A stretch of DNA of 64,000 nt from Valencia hispanica (taxonomy: Eukaryota > Chordata > Actinopteri > Cyprinodontiformes > Valenciidae): positions 54,875,296 through 54,939,295 of the forward strand of contig OY747703.1 of NCBI GenBank assembly GCA_963556495.2. The letters are read 5' to 3'. This document shows positions 23,501-33,623 of this stretch, in pieces (positions within the stretch are counted from its first letter, which is position 1; every line of letters starts with the position of its first letter). The position numbers and the translations under genes are program-made. The notes under the pieces are model-generated. The model worked only from the letters and a program-made list of their open reading frames with translations, was not told the origin of the DNA and ran no database searches.

Positions 23501-26258
23501 AGATGCTTTATATTGCAAGTCCAGTTTATCTAATATGATCTTTTGGCGATTTTGAACAGCAGGTGTAGAGAACAAAACAGACCGCTGTTTGTTTTACATG
23601 TATTTTTAGAGCATTCAATGAGCTGCACTTCTAGTAAAAAGCTTTCCAGCTCAGTCAAAACTCACTCTCTGTCGGCCATTGTTCCTTGAGTGGAAATCAG
23701 TTTACAAGCTGAAGAAAATAAACTGTTGTTGACCAGAGACATCACTGCAATGGTAGGCAGATCCGCCAGAAAAGATCTGAATCCCCTGCTGTCCTGGTGA
23801 ATTGCTTTGCAACAATGACACACCAACGGAGAAGTATAAAAGGAAACTTCTACGTCAATACATGTGCGTGTGGGTGCAGACTTACTGAAAAAGTATAAAC
23901 TAGGCTTTAATGATACGCTCACAGATGCTCAGTCCAGCATGCTGAATGATTTGAAGTGACTCCAACTACTGGCAGCCAGAACTTTTTTTTTTTTCGTTGT
24001 TAGAGACAAAAAGACAAAATGGAGAAATCACTTTACTATTGTTGATGTATTCCGTAATGAATCGGTAGCGCACCGTAAATTCTACACCCTTCCAACAGTC
24101 GGGCAAAAAGTATTAGGCAACCAACGATTGTGCAAGGGGTCCCACTTAAAAAGATGAGAGAGGCCCGTAATTTTCATCATAGGTACACGTCAACTGTGAG
24201 AGACAGAATGTAAAAAAGTAAAATCAAGGAAATCACATTGTATGATTTTTAAATTTTTTATTTGTATAATGGTGGAGAAAATGAGTATTTAGCACCTAAG
24301 CCTAAGCCTGCTTTAAATGTCTCAGTAACTTTATCCCTGACCTGTCTGGTGTGTTCTTTGGACTTCATGGTGTTGTTGCTCCCAACATTCTCTTAGACAA
24401 CCTCTGAGGCCGTCACAGGGCAGCTGTATTTGTACTGACATTAGATTACACACAGGTGCACTCTATTTAGTCATTAGCACTCATCAGACAATGTCTATGG
24501 GCAACTGACTGCACTCAGACCAAAGGGGGCTGAATAATTACGCACACCCCACTTTTCAGTTATTTTTTTGTAAAAAATGTTTGGAATCATGTATGATTTT
24601 CGTTCCACTTCTCACGTGTACACCACTTTGTTTTGGTCTTTCACCTGGAATTCCAATAAAATTGATTCACGTTTGTGGCTGTAATGTGACAAAATGTGGA
24701 AAAGTTCAAGGGGGCTGAATACTTTTGCAAGCTACTGTATCATACATCATACAAGAGGTTCTTGTTTAATGCACGTCTATGTTTTGATGTGCAATAAAAA
24801 ATTTATTACATGCCACCATATCATCCCTAAAACCAAACCCTTTCCTCCCTCATCGGGGAAGGATAAGTGTTCTGTGACCCAGAGATGATGTTTTTTTTAT
24901 GTGAAATTTTTTTAACCCAGCCAAAGACTTTAAGATGCTGAATACAGTTAGTGTGCCATTATCCAGTGAAATGAGTCCTCTATTGACATGGGCTGAAAGG
25001 CCAATCAGAGAGCAATCTAAAAAGCCAGAATACAGTTTGCAAATGCACTCAAACATTTCCCTTCATTTGTGCAAGTTACACCCATTTGTGTCAGGGAATG
25101 TTCCAGCAAACTATGGTGAAAAAGTTGTTGGAAGGAGACAAAAATGTCTCTTTTATAAACCAAACCAAAGATTTTAACTGTAATATTAAAAAATGTCTGA
25201 AACCCAAACTTTTATTTTAAGTTTAGGGAAAAATTGAATATTTTCAAGAGATTGTTTATATGTATTTGACAGTGAAGAAACTGAGCACTCCTGATTACCG
25301 TCATTACCTGAAACTGTGGAACGAGGAGACGAAACCTAAACGAGAAAGCACAAAGAACCTCCCAAAACTGAATCAGGTAGGATTGGATCAGAGACACTGA
25401 TTTATGGGTAGAGTAGATCCACAAGCACCAGTAACACCCCCCCCCCCACCCCACCCCCACCTCCCCTTATGTTTCTGTTTTCAGAGTCAGTTCATCGAGC
25501 TCTGCAAGACCCTATATAGCATGTTCAGTGAAGATGTAGCTGAACAAGAGCTCTATCACGCTACTGCAACTGTCACCAGTCTGCTGCTGGAAATGGGAGA
25601 AGTGGGAAAGCTCTTTACTTCCTGTGGCAGAAAAGATCCCAGCCAGGAGGGGAAGTCTGAGCCAAGTTTGTGCAAGAGAGACTTATCAGATCTCAAATCC
25701 ACTCAAGACGCTCCGGATCTGGGAGATGTTTTTATCCCTGCAGGTCTGGAGGACAAGTCAAGCCCCAGTGAGGAGGATAAACGTGGCGATCTGGGTGAGG
25801 AGCTGCAGCCCATGCAGGATATCAAGCTAGAAGACTCGTCCCCTAAAGAGACGGGAACGTCGTCCGCCATGCTGATCTCCGACGACGAAACCAAAGACGA
25901 CACATCGATGTCATCATACTCTGTGCTGAGCGCCGGCTCCCATGAAATGGATGAGAAGCTGCAGTGTGAGGACATCGCCGACGACACGGTTCTGGTGCGC
26001 AGCGACAACGGGCCTTCGGAGACGGAATGGAGGGGTCATCCCAACGACAGAAGGCTGCCCCACAGCACCAGCATCGACAAAGACTGGGCCATCACGTTTG
26101 AGCAGTTCCTGGCCTCCGTCCTCACTGAGCAGGCTTTGGTGCGGTACTTTGAGAAGCCGGCGGACGTGGCGGCCCGCATCACTAATGCCAGAAACGTGCG
26201 GAAAGTCGGACGCCCTCTGCTGTCCACAAGTGACTATGAGATCTCTCTCTCTGGCTGA
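5535..26258 (+). CDS. tbc1d9: TBC1 domain family member 9, C-terminal 857 residues (5' partial)
   Basis: Exons: 5535-5699, 5802-5952, 15526-15740, 15836-15953, 16040-16325, 17418-17547, 17927-18025, 18220-18288, 19714-19954, 20071-20136, 21135-21221, 22903-22971, 25273-25376, 25485-26258. All have AG/GT borders and join in one frame to TGA. TBC1D9 is a Rab-GAP family protein with two N-terminal GRAM domains, a TBC domain and an EF-hand; the GRAM exons lie left of the window. In this fragment the TBC domain starts near residue 90 ([12 protein letters not shown]). The arginine finger is in IERDLHR (136-142) and the glutamine finger in GYCQ (174-177), so both catalytic residues are kept. The EF-hand loop is at 475-486 (DENGDS...NFRD), with D rather than E at position 12. 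The acidic, Ser-rich tail ends near DYEISLSG. Human TBC1D9 is about 1,266 residues. The paralogue TBC1D9B is similar; the neighbouring ucp1 and elmod2 favour tbc1d9. The intron between exons 2 and 3 is 9.6 kb and full of transposons. Confidence 0.95.
5978..7560 (+). mobile_element. Tc1-like DNA transposon with long terminal inverted repeats (about 1.58 kb)
   Basis: The element begins CAGTGGCTTGC at 5978 and ends GCCCCTG at 7560. TA dinucleotides flank it on both sides (5976-5977, 7561-7562), as Tc1/mariner insertion requires. The terminal inverted repeats are about 210 bases each (to about 6187, and from about 7350) and nearly identical, the IR/DR arrangement seen in fish Tc1 families. It carries one broken transposase gene. 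It sits just 25 bases inside the tbc1d9 intron that starts at 5953, in the same orientation. A truncated relative is at about 24300-24737. Confidence 0.92.
6344..7343 (+). pseudogene. Tc1-like transposase, frameshifted, DDE triad visible
   Basis: Translation gives a Tc1 transposase in three reading-frame pieces. The start codon at 6344 opens [11 protein letters not shown]. The frame is lost by an apparent one-base deletion near 6374, and the paired-like helix-turn-helix region then continues in the frame read from 6262 ([14 protein letters not shown]..., GRPPKL). A second break, a small deletion near 6810, shifts into the frame that ends at 7343. The catalytic residues are present: D in WSDETK, D in [10 protein letters not shown], and E in DLNPIENLW with the DD34E-like spacing. 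Each piece is well preserved, so the copy is fairly young, but it cannot make a whole protein. Confidence 0.9.
7735..8930 (-). mobile_element. Decayed Tc1-like transposon, antisense, split by a MITE
   Basis: A CAGTGCCTTAC end at about 7734 is followed by ITR-like sequence (7780-7900). From 7920 the reverse complement matches the 3' half of a Tc1 transposase gene (AACCAACTTTTGTTGCAG, GGGGCATGTCTCTACCAG). The match stops at 8227 and resumes at 8783 (GTTGTTGTGTAGCTGGAAG...TCTAGCAGG), so the piece between is a later insertion. No open frame remains. Confidence 0.75.
8231..8778. mobile_element. MITE with TTAA target duplication (piggyBac-type), 548 bp
   Basis: Inverted ends AGGGGGAGTATTATGC and GCATAATACCCCCCCT are flanked by TTAA at 8227-8230 and 8779-8782. 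Removing the insert and one TTAA restores the surrounding Tc1 relic. TTAA duplication is characteristic of piggyBac-family transposition. The two 90-111-residue frames inside have no recognisable domain and I treat them as chance. Confidence 0.75.
8935..9222 (-). repeat. SINE-like interspersed repeat, antisense
   Basis: The segment contains phrases shared, in reverse complement, with 50658-50960 and 55880-56120: GTGGGAGGAAGCTGGAGAG, CCAATTAACC, CTCCATGCAGAAAACCCCC. It is a common teleost short repeat; I do not assign a family name. Confidence 0.6.
9226..9632 (-). mobile_element. Rex1-like LINE, 3' part, antisense (continued at 12825)
   Basis: The left end (ACTTTATTGAGCCCAGCGGGAAATT) looks like a LINE 3' end on the minus strand. 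Bases 9420-9632 match 58070-58275, which is part of a Rex1-like LINE with a readable reverse transcriptase. The same element resumes at 12825-13120 after an L2 insertion. Confidence 0.7.
9633..12824 (-). mobile_element. L2-clade LINE, antisense, inserted in the Rex1-like LINE
   Basis: On the minus strand it ends in an (ATTTG)-type tail (plus strand AATCAAATCAAATCAAACTT at 9635). Upstream come reverse-transcriptase and endonuclease fragments. It interrupts the Rex1-like element, whose sequence continues on both sides, so the L2 is the younger insertion. Confidence 0.8.
10199..12809 (-). pseudogene. L2 LINE endonuclease-reverse transcriptase, broken
   Basis: Reading the minus strand from 12809, an apurinic-endonuclease-like start ([13 protein letters not shown]..., [12 protein letters not shown]) is followed by the linker (12202-11483) and by RT motifs. 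[13 protein letters not shown] and [12 protein letters not shown] are at 11101-10886, then [17 protein letters not shown] and [10 protein letters not shown] at 10582-10199. Stops and frameshifts separate these blocks. The polymerase motif reads YADG rather than YADD, which would abolish catalysis even without the frameshifts. Confidence 0.85.
12825..13125 (-). mobile_element. Rex1-like LINE, upstream part of the interrupted copy
   Basis: Matches 58200-58460 closely (GATCTGCAGCATCTTGCTG, CTCCTCAACCACCTCCACTT). A short stretch at about 12864-12950 repeats sequence already present at 9565-9632, so the junction with the L2 carries a partial duplication of the target. Confidence 0.7.
13126..15525 (+). 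other. Remainder of tbc1d9 intron 2, no gene seen
   Basis: AT-rich intron sequence. The reading frames here (for instance 13106-13561) have no domain and no splice logic. Imperfect inverted motifs around 14100 and 14900 (CATTTTGACGG and CAAAATGACGG) could be worn MITE ends but are too short to call. Confidence 0.6.
16326..17417 (+). other. tbc1d9 intron, no repeat or gene recognised
   Basis: Starts GTGAGG and ends with CTGCAG before the exon at 17418. I see no transposon ends, coding match or RNA gene in it. Confidence 0.6.
19153..19360. mobile_element. Tc1-derived MITE, 208 bp
   Basis: Inverted ends CAGGTGAAACCAGTAATTCAC and (reverse complement) CAGTTGAAACCAGAAGTTCAC are flanked by TA at 19151-19152 and 19361-19362. 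The ends resemble fish Tc1 families whose termini contain TGAAACCAGAAGTTTACATAC. It has no coding sequence. It lies in the tbc1d9 intron 18289-19713, which otherwise holds nothing recognisable. Confidence 0.7.
21775..21940 (-). mobile_element. Tc1-like transposase relic, antisense
   Basis: The reverse complement matches the middle of a Tc1 transposase gene: TTCATGTGTTAGAATAGCC, then GTCCTGCTGGAAGGTGAGCC, CCCCAGTCTCAAGTC. It is a short non-functional remnant in a tbc1d9 intron. A worn repeat with TTTCTC/GGGAAACACCTGTG ends follows to about 22090. The rest of 21222-22902 is unremarkable intron. Confidence 0.6.
23276..23908. mobile_element. MITE of about 630 bp with inverted ends
   Basis: Left end AGCCTAGTTTATACTTTTCC is mirrored by GAAAAAGTATAAACTAGGCTT at the right. 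It contains no transposase. Flanking bases do not give a clear target duplication, so the superfamily is not settled. It lies in the tbc1d9 intron 22972-25272. Confidence 0.65.
24085..24298. mobile_element. Tc1-family terminal repeat remnant
   Basis: Contains the fish Tc1 terminal-repeat phrases AAAAAGATGAGAGAGGCC, GTAATTTTCATCATAGGTA and GTGAGAGACAGAATG, followed by ATCACATTGTATGATTTTT. Only one end is present. Confidence 0.6.
24300..24737 (-). mobile_element. Truncated Tc1-like element, antisense, 5' half
   Basis: Bases 24520-24737 repeat the inverted terminal repeat of the element at 5978-7560 almost exactly and end TACTG before TA at 24738-24739. Bases 24300-24520 are the reverse complement of its leader and transposase start (the ACTTCATGGTGTTGTTGCTCC phrase covers the start codon). 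The 3' half is missing. Confidence 0.85.
25436..25470 (+). repeat. C-rich tract next to the last tbc1d9 splice acceptor
   Basis: A run of C interrupted by A, just upstream of CTGTTTTCAG at the last exon. It extends the pyrimidine tract; on the minus strand it is G-rich. Confidence 0.7.
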
Positions 26259-27390
26259 AGAACTAAAATGGTTCTCAAGGTTTTCAGCAAAGTTTTCTAG
26301 GAATATGGAGGAAATTGTACAAGTGTATATTTATAAGAATGTGACCGAAACTGCTTCTAATGATGTATTTTGCCAGAAATTTAAAACCCATTATATAAAT
26401 CAATACATCCTGTCCTGTGAAGAGAAGACTGGGGACTCCTTCAGGGTTTGCTCAGATGAAATTAAGTGTGTACAAGTAGTAGCTGTACTTTTTATATATA
26501 AGACAATATGCATAAGTGGTAATAATCTAATATCTCTGTACTGCTAGGCTGTGTAGATGTAAATGTCCACACATGTAGTGCTGTTTAAAAGGTTTTGAAA
26601 CCATCTCGGTTACGTTGCTTCAAAGCAGTCAGACCTTGTAATCCTTGAACTGGTCTCACTCGATGGTTTTCCAGGTTTCTGAATGTTTAGCAGCAGGAAA
26701 GATAAAGAAAGTTCAGCTCCTTGGAAGCAAAATGAGAAGAAACGAGGGGTGACTCAAAACCTTTGCACAGCTCTGTACAGTACGGTTGAACTTCATTATT
26801 AATATTCTACAGTGTGTATCGTCACTTATCAGATCTGGTCAAACTGTTGCTTCCTTTAGTTGCAATTCTAATTGCTGCTATTTCTTCATAAAGATATAGA
26901 AGACAGAACTATAGAGATCCACAGGTAAGACTCATTTTTCATATGTTGTGTAAACACTCCAGTTCACTTTAATGCCGTTCGTCACTTTAGCAGATTATTT
27001 TCTTCGATTCGTATTGACAAAGAAAAGCCAACCTGTACAATAACTGCATAGAAATAATTTATTCAACTACAAAAACATTTTAAGCTGAACAGAAAATATT
27101 TTTCTTCCTTTCAGTATTATTACACTATAGTTCAGGAGCCAGCACCTGCTTTGTTTACAGTACGTTATTGCCCACCAATGCATCTCTTGCTTGCTTTTAT
27201 TTTTTTTATAAATTTTTTTTGCTCCTGCATGAATGATTTTTTTGTTGTTGTTGCTCTGTGCATTTTTTACATGGATTTTATTTTTTTTCTACTGTAAATA
27301 TGTTGAATTTATTTGACCAGATGTTGCCGCTCTGGATTCTGCTGCGTTGTGTATCACTCGTCTAATTAAAGTCGGTGTCAATAATTCCCA
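26259..27390 (+). other. tbc1d9: tbc1d9 3' untranslated region with ATTAAA poly(A) signal
   Basis: Begins after the TGA and runs through AT-rich sequence with T-runs (27190-27300). ATTAAA at 27365-27370, followed by GT-rich sequence, is the likely cleavage signal. The end is approximate. Confidence 0.6.
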
Positions 27391-27689
27391 GTGCTGCCTC
27401 CAGATTTTTATTCAGACTTTTGCCATATGTGGTGTGTGATTGCCATCTGGTAGCAGAACTCAGATTGTCTTTATTTTAAACCAAAGTAGATCTAAATCTG
27501 TCCATCTATCCATTATCTTCCACTTATCTGAAATTGGGTCGTGGTTGTAATTATTCCAAGACAAAATCCAGTTCCCAGCTCCTCGTTGAGGATCCGAAAG
27601 TGTTTCCAGGTCAGAGGGGATACACATTTGAGTACTTTGAGGGCCTTCTCTTCAATTGGTAACCACAAATCAGCAACTCCACGCATTAA

Positions 27690-29258
27690 AGAATCTAGAT
27701 GTTAAAAACTTGCTGATTAAAAACAGCAGTTCTTAAACCACTGCTAAAAAAAGAATAATCTGGACAACACGTTAATGCAGAACCACAGGCCGATCTCTAA
27801 TCTTCCATTCATCAGTAAAATTATTGAAAAAGCTTTTTCAGCAGTTAAATAGCTTCAAAGCAATGACAAACCGCTTTGATGTTTTTCAGTCTGGTTTCCG
27901 TGCTCACCACAGCACCGAGACTGCCCTCGTCAAAGTTTTCAATGACATCCGCATAAATACAGACTGTGGTAGAACCACAGTATTGGTTCTGTTGGACCTC
28001 AGTGCAGCATTTGACACTGTTGATCAGAAAATACTATTGGAACGACTGGAGAGCTGGGTTGGACTTGCCGGTACAGTACTTGGCTGGTTTGAGTCTTACC
28101 TAAAGAGCAGGGACTTCTTTGTTTCAAAAGGAAACTTTTCATCAGAACGAACAGAAATCACATGTGGGGTGCCCCAGGGCTCCATCTTGGGGCCCCTCCT
28201 ATTTAATATCTACATGCTCCCACTAGCCCAGATTATGACAACCAACACGATTAGCTACCATAACTATGTAGATGATACTCAGCTTTACATTACGATGTCG
28301 CCGGGTGACTTTGAACCAATTCAAACCCTAACTAAATGCATCGAGCAAATCAATGAATGGATGTGCCATAACTTTCTCCAGCTGAATAGAAACAAAAAAT
28401 ATAATTACTTTTGGACCTAAAGAGGAACGATCAAGAGTCGGCACACAGCTTCAGTTAATACAGCTAGAAACTACTGATCAGGTATGGAATTTAGGTGTAG
28501 TAATGGACTCAGACCTGAACCTCCAGGGTCACATAAAGGCAATAACAAGGTCAGCCTTCTATCACCTGAAGAACATTTCTAGTATTAAAGGTATGATGTC
28601 GCAACAGGACCTCAAAAAACTCATCCATGCATTTATCTTTAGTCGGATTGACTACTGCAACAGCGTCTTCGCAGGTCTGCTTAAGAAGTCAATCAGAACG
28701 CTGCTGCTCGTGTTCCTCACTAGAACCAGGAAAATGGAGCTCATCACCCCAGTTCTAAAGTCCTTACACTGGCTCCCTGTAGCTCAGAGAATAGACTTCT
28801 AAATACTTTTACTAGTTTATAAATCAGTGAATGGCTTAGCACCAAAGTATATTAAAGATATGCTGTTACTATACCAACCCACCAGAACACTTAGGTCCTC
28901 GAATTCCAGTCTGCTCAACATCCCTAGAATCAGAACCAAACATGGAGAAGCAGCTTTCAGTTTCTATGCTCCTCTAATCTGGAAATAACTTCCAGAAAAC
29001 TGCAAAGCTGCTGAAACTGTTCTTTTAAATCACAACTAAAAACGTGTCTGTTTAGAGCTGCCTTTGAGTAATGCTTTGCTGTATCATGTTTTGTTTCTTG
29101 CTGTTTAATGCCTTGAAGTATCTGTGTGTGCTTCTTCCTTTATTGCTGTTTTTACTTTATATGTTTTAATACTGTTTTTATTTTACCTCAAATCATGTAA
29201 AGCAACTTGAATCACCTTGTTGTTGAAAGTGTGCTATACAAATAAAATTGCCTTGCCT
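27690..29258 (+). mobile_element. L2-clade LINE, 3' part
   Basis: 5'-truncated L2 in sense orientation, starting within the region before the reverse transcriptase and ending with TACAAATAAAATTGCCTTGCC, the tail shared with 33431 and 36235 on the opposite strand. The bases between 27391 and 27690 show no gene. Confidence 0.85.
27824..28802 (+). pseudogene. L2 LINE reverse transcriptase fragment
   Basis: A 198-residue frame carries RT motifs [49 protein letters not shown] and YVDDTQLYI (catalytic YXDD kept, X = V). A frameshift near 28395 separates it from the next block (28503-28802) with [18 protein letters not shown] and [12 protein letters not shown]. The endonuclease half is absent. Confidence 0.9.
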
Positions 29259-29264
29259 AGATGT

Positions 29265-30722
29265 TCAGATAATGAGAAAAGGAAAGGGGATCAAAGTTGC
29301 TGTTGTGCTAATGGAATAGACAAGTGGTCGAAATTATAGGCAATTAGCAAGACACCCCCAATAAAGGAGTGGTTCTGCAGGTGGTGACCACAGACCACTT
29401 CTCAGTTCCTATGCTTTCTGGCTGATGTTTTGGTCACTTTTGAATTCTGGCGGTGCTTTCATTCTAGTGGTAGCATGAGACGGAGTCTACAACCCACACA
29501 AGTGGCTCAGGTAGTGCAGCTCATCCAGGATGGCACATCAGTGCGAGTCGTGGCAAGTTTTCCTTTGTCTGTCAGCGTAGTGTCCAAAGCATGGAGGCAC
29601 TACCAGGAGACAGTACATCAGAAGACGTAGAGGAGGCCGTAGGAAGGCAACAACCCAGCAGCAGGACCGCTACCTCCACCTTTTTGCAAGAAGGAACAGG
29701 AGGAGCACTGCCAGAGCCCTGAAAAAGGATCTCCAGCAAGCCACAAATGTGCATGTGTCTGCTCAAACGATCAGAAAGAGACTCCATGAGGGTGGTATGA
29801 GGGCACGTCGTCCACATGGGGGGGGGGGGGGACCTTACAGCCCAACACTGTGCAGAACGTTTTGCATTTGCCAGAGAACACCAAGATTGGCAAATTGGCC
29901 ACTGGTGCCCTGTGCTCTTCACAGATGAAAGTAGGTTCACACTGAGCACATGTGACAGACGTGACAGTCTGGAGACGCCGTGGAGAACGTTCTGCTGCCT
30001 GCAACATCCTCCAGCATGACCGGTCTGGCAGTGGGTCAGTAATGGGGTGTAGTGGCATTTCTTTGGGGGGCCGGACAGCCCTCCATGTGCTTGCCAGAGG
30101 TAGCCTAACTGCCATTAGGTACCGAGATGAGATCCACAGACCCCTTGTGAGACCAATGCTGGTGCGGTTTGCCCTGGGTTCCTCCTAATGCAAGACAATG
30201 TTAGACCCCATGGGGCTGGAGTGTGTCAGCAGTTCCTGCAAGAGGAAGGCAATGATGCTATGCACTGGCCCATCTGTTCCCCAGACCTGAATCCAATTGA
30301 CCACATCTGGGACATCATGTCTTGCTCCATCCACCAGTGCCACATTGCACCACAGACTGTCCAGGAGTTGGCAGATGCTTTGGTCTGGGAGGAGATCCCT
30401 CAGGAGACCATCCACCACCTCATCACTGGCATGCCCAGGGATTGTAGGGAGGTCATACAGGCATACAGGCCACACACACTACTGAGCCTCATTTTGACTT
30501 GTTTTAAGGACATTACATCAAGGTTGGATCAGTCTGTTGTGTATTTTTCCACTTAAAAGTTTGAGTGTGACTCCAAATTCATACCTCCATGGGTTGATAA
30601 ATTTGATTTCCATTGATAATTGTTGTGTGATTTTGTTGTCAGCACATTCAACTATGTAAAGAACAAAGTATTTAATAAGAATATTTCATTCATTCATTTT
30701 AGTGTTCCCTTTTTTTGAGCAG
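29265..30722 (+). mobile_element. Tc1-like DNA transposon of a second family, left inverted repeat lost
   Basis: The right end reads ...GTGTTCCCTTTTTTTGAGCAGT, the terminus of a Tc1-like family common in fish. The matching left terminus is not found: the element seems to begin directly after the L2 tail at 29258. It encodes one broken transposase. Confidence 0.8.
29475..30485 (+). pseudogene. Tc1-like transposase, multiple frameshifts
   Basis: Starts [20 protein letters not shown] (helix-turn-helix region) and continues in shifting frames: a 13-base G run at about 29819-29831 adds a shift; [18 protein letters not shown] carries the first catalytic D; QDNVRPHGAG (30188 on) the second; and SPDLNPIDHIWD holds D in place of the usual E after NPI. 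The tail ends HTHY. The loss of the third acidic residue (E to D) and the frameshifts make it inactive. Confidence 0.85.
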
Positions 30723-31398
30723 TTTGTAATGTACACCCTTCTGAATAAGCTTACCAACAGACAAGATGTCAGAGGAGAACAGAAGGGGAAGCAAGGATTG
30801 ATCCCTGATGTACACCCAACCTAAATCCTTTATATTGGTGTATATTATCAGTTATCCAGGTTATAGTAGTCTTGAGAGTTAAAAAATAAAGGCTACTGGA
30901 CTTTTCTTGATACCTTGAAGACGTTTCACCTCTCATCCAAAAGACTTCCTCAGTTCTGGAACTTGGTTTGGAGTATCAGGCTTATAAGGTCTAAACAGGA
31001 ACAATCATACTAAGAGTGCAATAGAGACAGCTAACAACGGCATTGTTATTGCCTATTGAGGCCATCAGTGTCCCACGACCCCCTGGACGTACCCTTTATT
31101 CAGATCCCTGAGAGTCGACGGCACTAACAATCCCCCCAGCGATTCTGAGCTCTTTTGGTCACATGTCCCAAGGTGTGGGTTTCTGTGGAACTGCCTAGGG
31201 AGCCGAGTCAGGGCTGCACTATGGAAGGTTGGCATCTTGAGCCACCTCCTCTGTTCAAGGTTGGCTTTTTTATGTTTTTCTCTTACCCCTCTCTCAAACC
31301 ATCTGTTATCTCTTTCCAACATGTTAAAATGATTGTCTTCAAACAAGTGCCCTTTGTCCTTGATTTAGCCTGGAGATAAACTGCTGAGTCTTGACCTG
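30723..31398. other. Intergenic, with a short unclassified repeat at about 30840-31100
   Basis: Contains GAAGACGTTTCACCTCTCATCC and nearby phrases often repeated in fish genomes. A related piece is at 59060-59160 (GAGGAACGAAACGTATTC). No coding signal seen. Confidence 0.4.
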
Positions 31399-31659
31399 AG
31401 GGGTATTCCAGAAAGCTTGGTTAACTTACCATGTGGTAAACCCTGAACTTACGGTTAATCAACACCAAACTCGCGTACTCCGAGTATGTCCGTTCCAAAA
31501 CATCTGATAAGAGTTAGTTTAATCAACCTCCTCCTGGTAACCCAAAGTTAATGAGTGTGCACCCTGAAGCCAATATTTATGAAGCCAATAATTATGAAGA
31601 AAAGCAATACAGCTGCAAGAGCAAAAGAACGAACATTAGCTTGGCAAAAGACAGAGTAA

Positions 31660-33000
31660 ATGCGTGAGTTTAACAAATATAATTCTTTATTTTCATTCAT
31701 TCATTTTCTATCCCTTTTCCCCCGATGGGGTCGGGGGGAGGCTGGGGCATTTAATATATGATTAATAATAAAATTTGTGTCAGTATGTTGGGGAACTATT
31801 CAAGAATTACTTACTTTTGCCACCAATTCATTGACAGTACAATATCGCACAGTGATTTAGACATATGAGTTTAGATGCAATCCTTCTGGAGTCAGAAGAA
31901 CTCTGTCCCAAGTCAAAATGAAACAAAAACATTCTCCAAAAAGGTAAGATTGAAATCAAATAATTACTGGAGATATGTAGGCCTATTAAGTAATTGTTTG
32001 TTAATTCTTCCTGTCATGTAGCTAATCGAAAGAAGGCTGAGGCCGTCTAACTGGTGGGGGGCCACCGCCATCTCCCCTCACCCCAGCTGAAGAGTTGGCT
32101 CTGTCCATTAATAAAGGCAGACCAGTGGTTGATGGCATTCATGGGGGCACTTCATCATGAGAGTCTGCCTTCCAGGACGCAAGAGACTTGGTGAAATGTA
32201 TATTCACACATAGTCTAATATAGTCCAACTCAACTATCATTGCTGCCACTTAAAGGCTTTTTAATGCACTTGGCAGTAGTCAGTTTCACACTGCAGGATT
32301 ATTTCAATCAGCTGCATATGATGTGTACTGTAATCTTATTTGAAATATGCTTAAGTGTTACCAATCTGTCTGTGAAATTGTTTTTCATCGTTTGTATTAT
32401 GTATTGGGCTTTGTCCTGCAGTTTCTGGTGAATGCATGGTCTTTTTGGACCCTCCAGAAGACCCCCTGTCTGTCACAATTATAAATGATTGTCAGGTACC
32501 ATTACTTGCTTTTGTATATTGTTCTCTTTTTTGGCCACATAAAGTAGACTTGCATACTTCTGTTGAAGGATGAACATGAAAAGACAATTTCTGATGTTAC
32601 AGAACTAGACAATGCTTGAAGACCCACAGAGGTATGCATATTATATAATATACACCCCCTTTAACATAAGACTAACAAATTGTAATCGTCTGTTCATAGA
32701 ATATGGCTGGGATTACACAAACGGATGAGGGTCCTTGTTCCTCAGCACATGATCTTAACAGTGTAAGAACTTGTCTACACCTGTCCTTCTGTAAATATGT
32801 TCTTGTATCACTGAATAATCCTTTTATTCTTCCTTTCCAGCTGCCAGCAAAGGAGCTGTATAAGGTCCATCTTCAATGGCAGGTAAGAAAAGGCGAAATG
32901 GACCTTATACAGCTCAAAATGGAGGAGAAAGGAATAAACATACAATTGCCAAACTCGAAGTAGAAATACTGGAGCACCGCCTGAAGGTGAGAACTGTCTG
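31660..33000 (+). pseudogene. Harbinger Myb/SANT-like accessory protein remnant, split
   Basis: Recognisable blocks are at 32024-32170 (phrases that translate to KKAEAV, TGGGPPPSP-like, EELALSINKGRPVVDGIHGGTSS in shifting frames), 32430-32475 (GECMVFLDPPEDP) and 32850-32985 (LPAKELYKVHLQWQVRKGEMD, then LEVEILEHRLK). The last part is a leucine-rich helical tail. AG/GT sites between blocks suggest introns. Such proteins help import and bind the transposase at the element ends. Several frames are broken. Confidence 0.6.
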
Positions 33001-33104
33001 TGAAGATGGGTTTGTTACATGTAAAATATTACACCACATGATTAATAAAATAATCTTCCCTTTTTATTTCAGGAAATGAACCCAGGTTTAATGTGAACTG
33101 TTTA

Positions 33105-33430
33105 ATTAAAGGGATTTTGACAAATTAAGTCTCTGAGGACTCTCTCATCTCTGTTGTCAGTCATTTGGACTTGGGGTTCCTCTCCGCCATCTTCATCGAG
33201 GTGTGTCAGCTGGTTCTCCCCTCTTAGTGTTGCAAAGTTGTGAAGGACAACACAAGCTACTATGATGTCGCAGGCCCTCCCTGGACTGACCCTGAGGTCA
33301 CGCAGACGCTAAAACCTCGCCTTAAGGATGCTGATGATCATCTCTACGTTGGCCCGTGTTCGGCTGTGAGTCAATTTGTATCTGGTCTGCAGTCCAGGCT
33401 CAGGTTGAAGGTGGGGTGTCACCATGTAGG
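33105..33430 (-). pseudogene. HARBI1-like transposase, C-terminal part
   Basis: The minus-strand translation gives VPYMVTPHLQPEPGLQTRY, SRTRANVEMIISILKARF, a premature stop, then a block with RLRDLRVSPGRACDIIVACV and VLHNFATLRGENQ. The E of RANVEM is the third catalytic acidic residue of the DDE_4 domain. The gene breaks off at 33430, where an L2 tail (CAAGGCAATTTTATTTG) begins. It resumes at 36126. Confidence 0.8.
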
Positions 33431-33623
33431 GCACACAAGGCAAGGCAATTTTATTTGTATAGCACACTTTCAACACAAGGTGATTCAAGGTCCTATACAT
33501 GATTAGGGGGTAAAATAGAAATAGCAGTAAAACACAGACAAAACATACAAAGTAAAAACAGCAATAAAGCAAGAAGCATACACAAAACATATGATACATT
33601 AAAACATTACTCAAAGGCAGCTC
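33431..33623 (-). mobile_element. L2 LINE (family A) 3' end, split by another L2
   Basis: Antisense L2 tail, near-identical to that at 36235. It stops near 33623 and resumes at about 35540, with a different L2 between. Confidence 0.75.
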
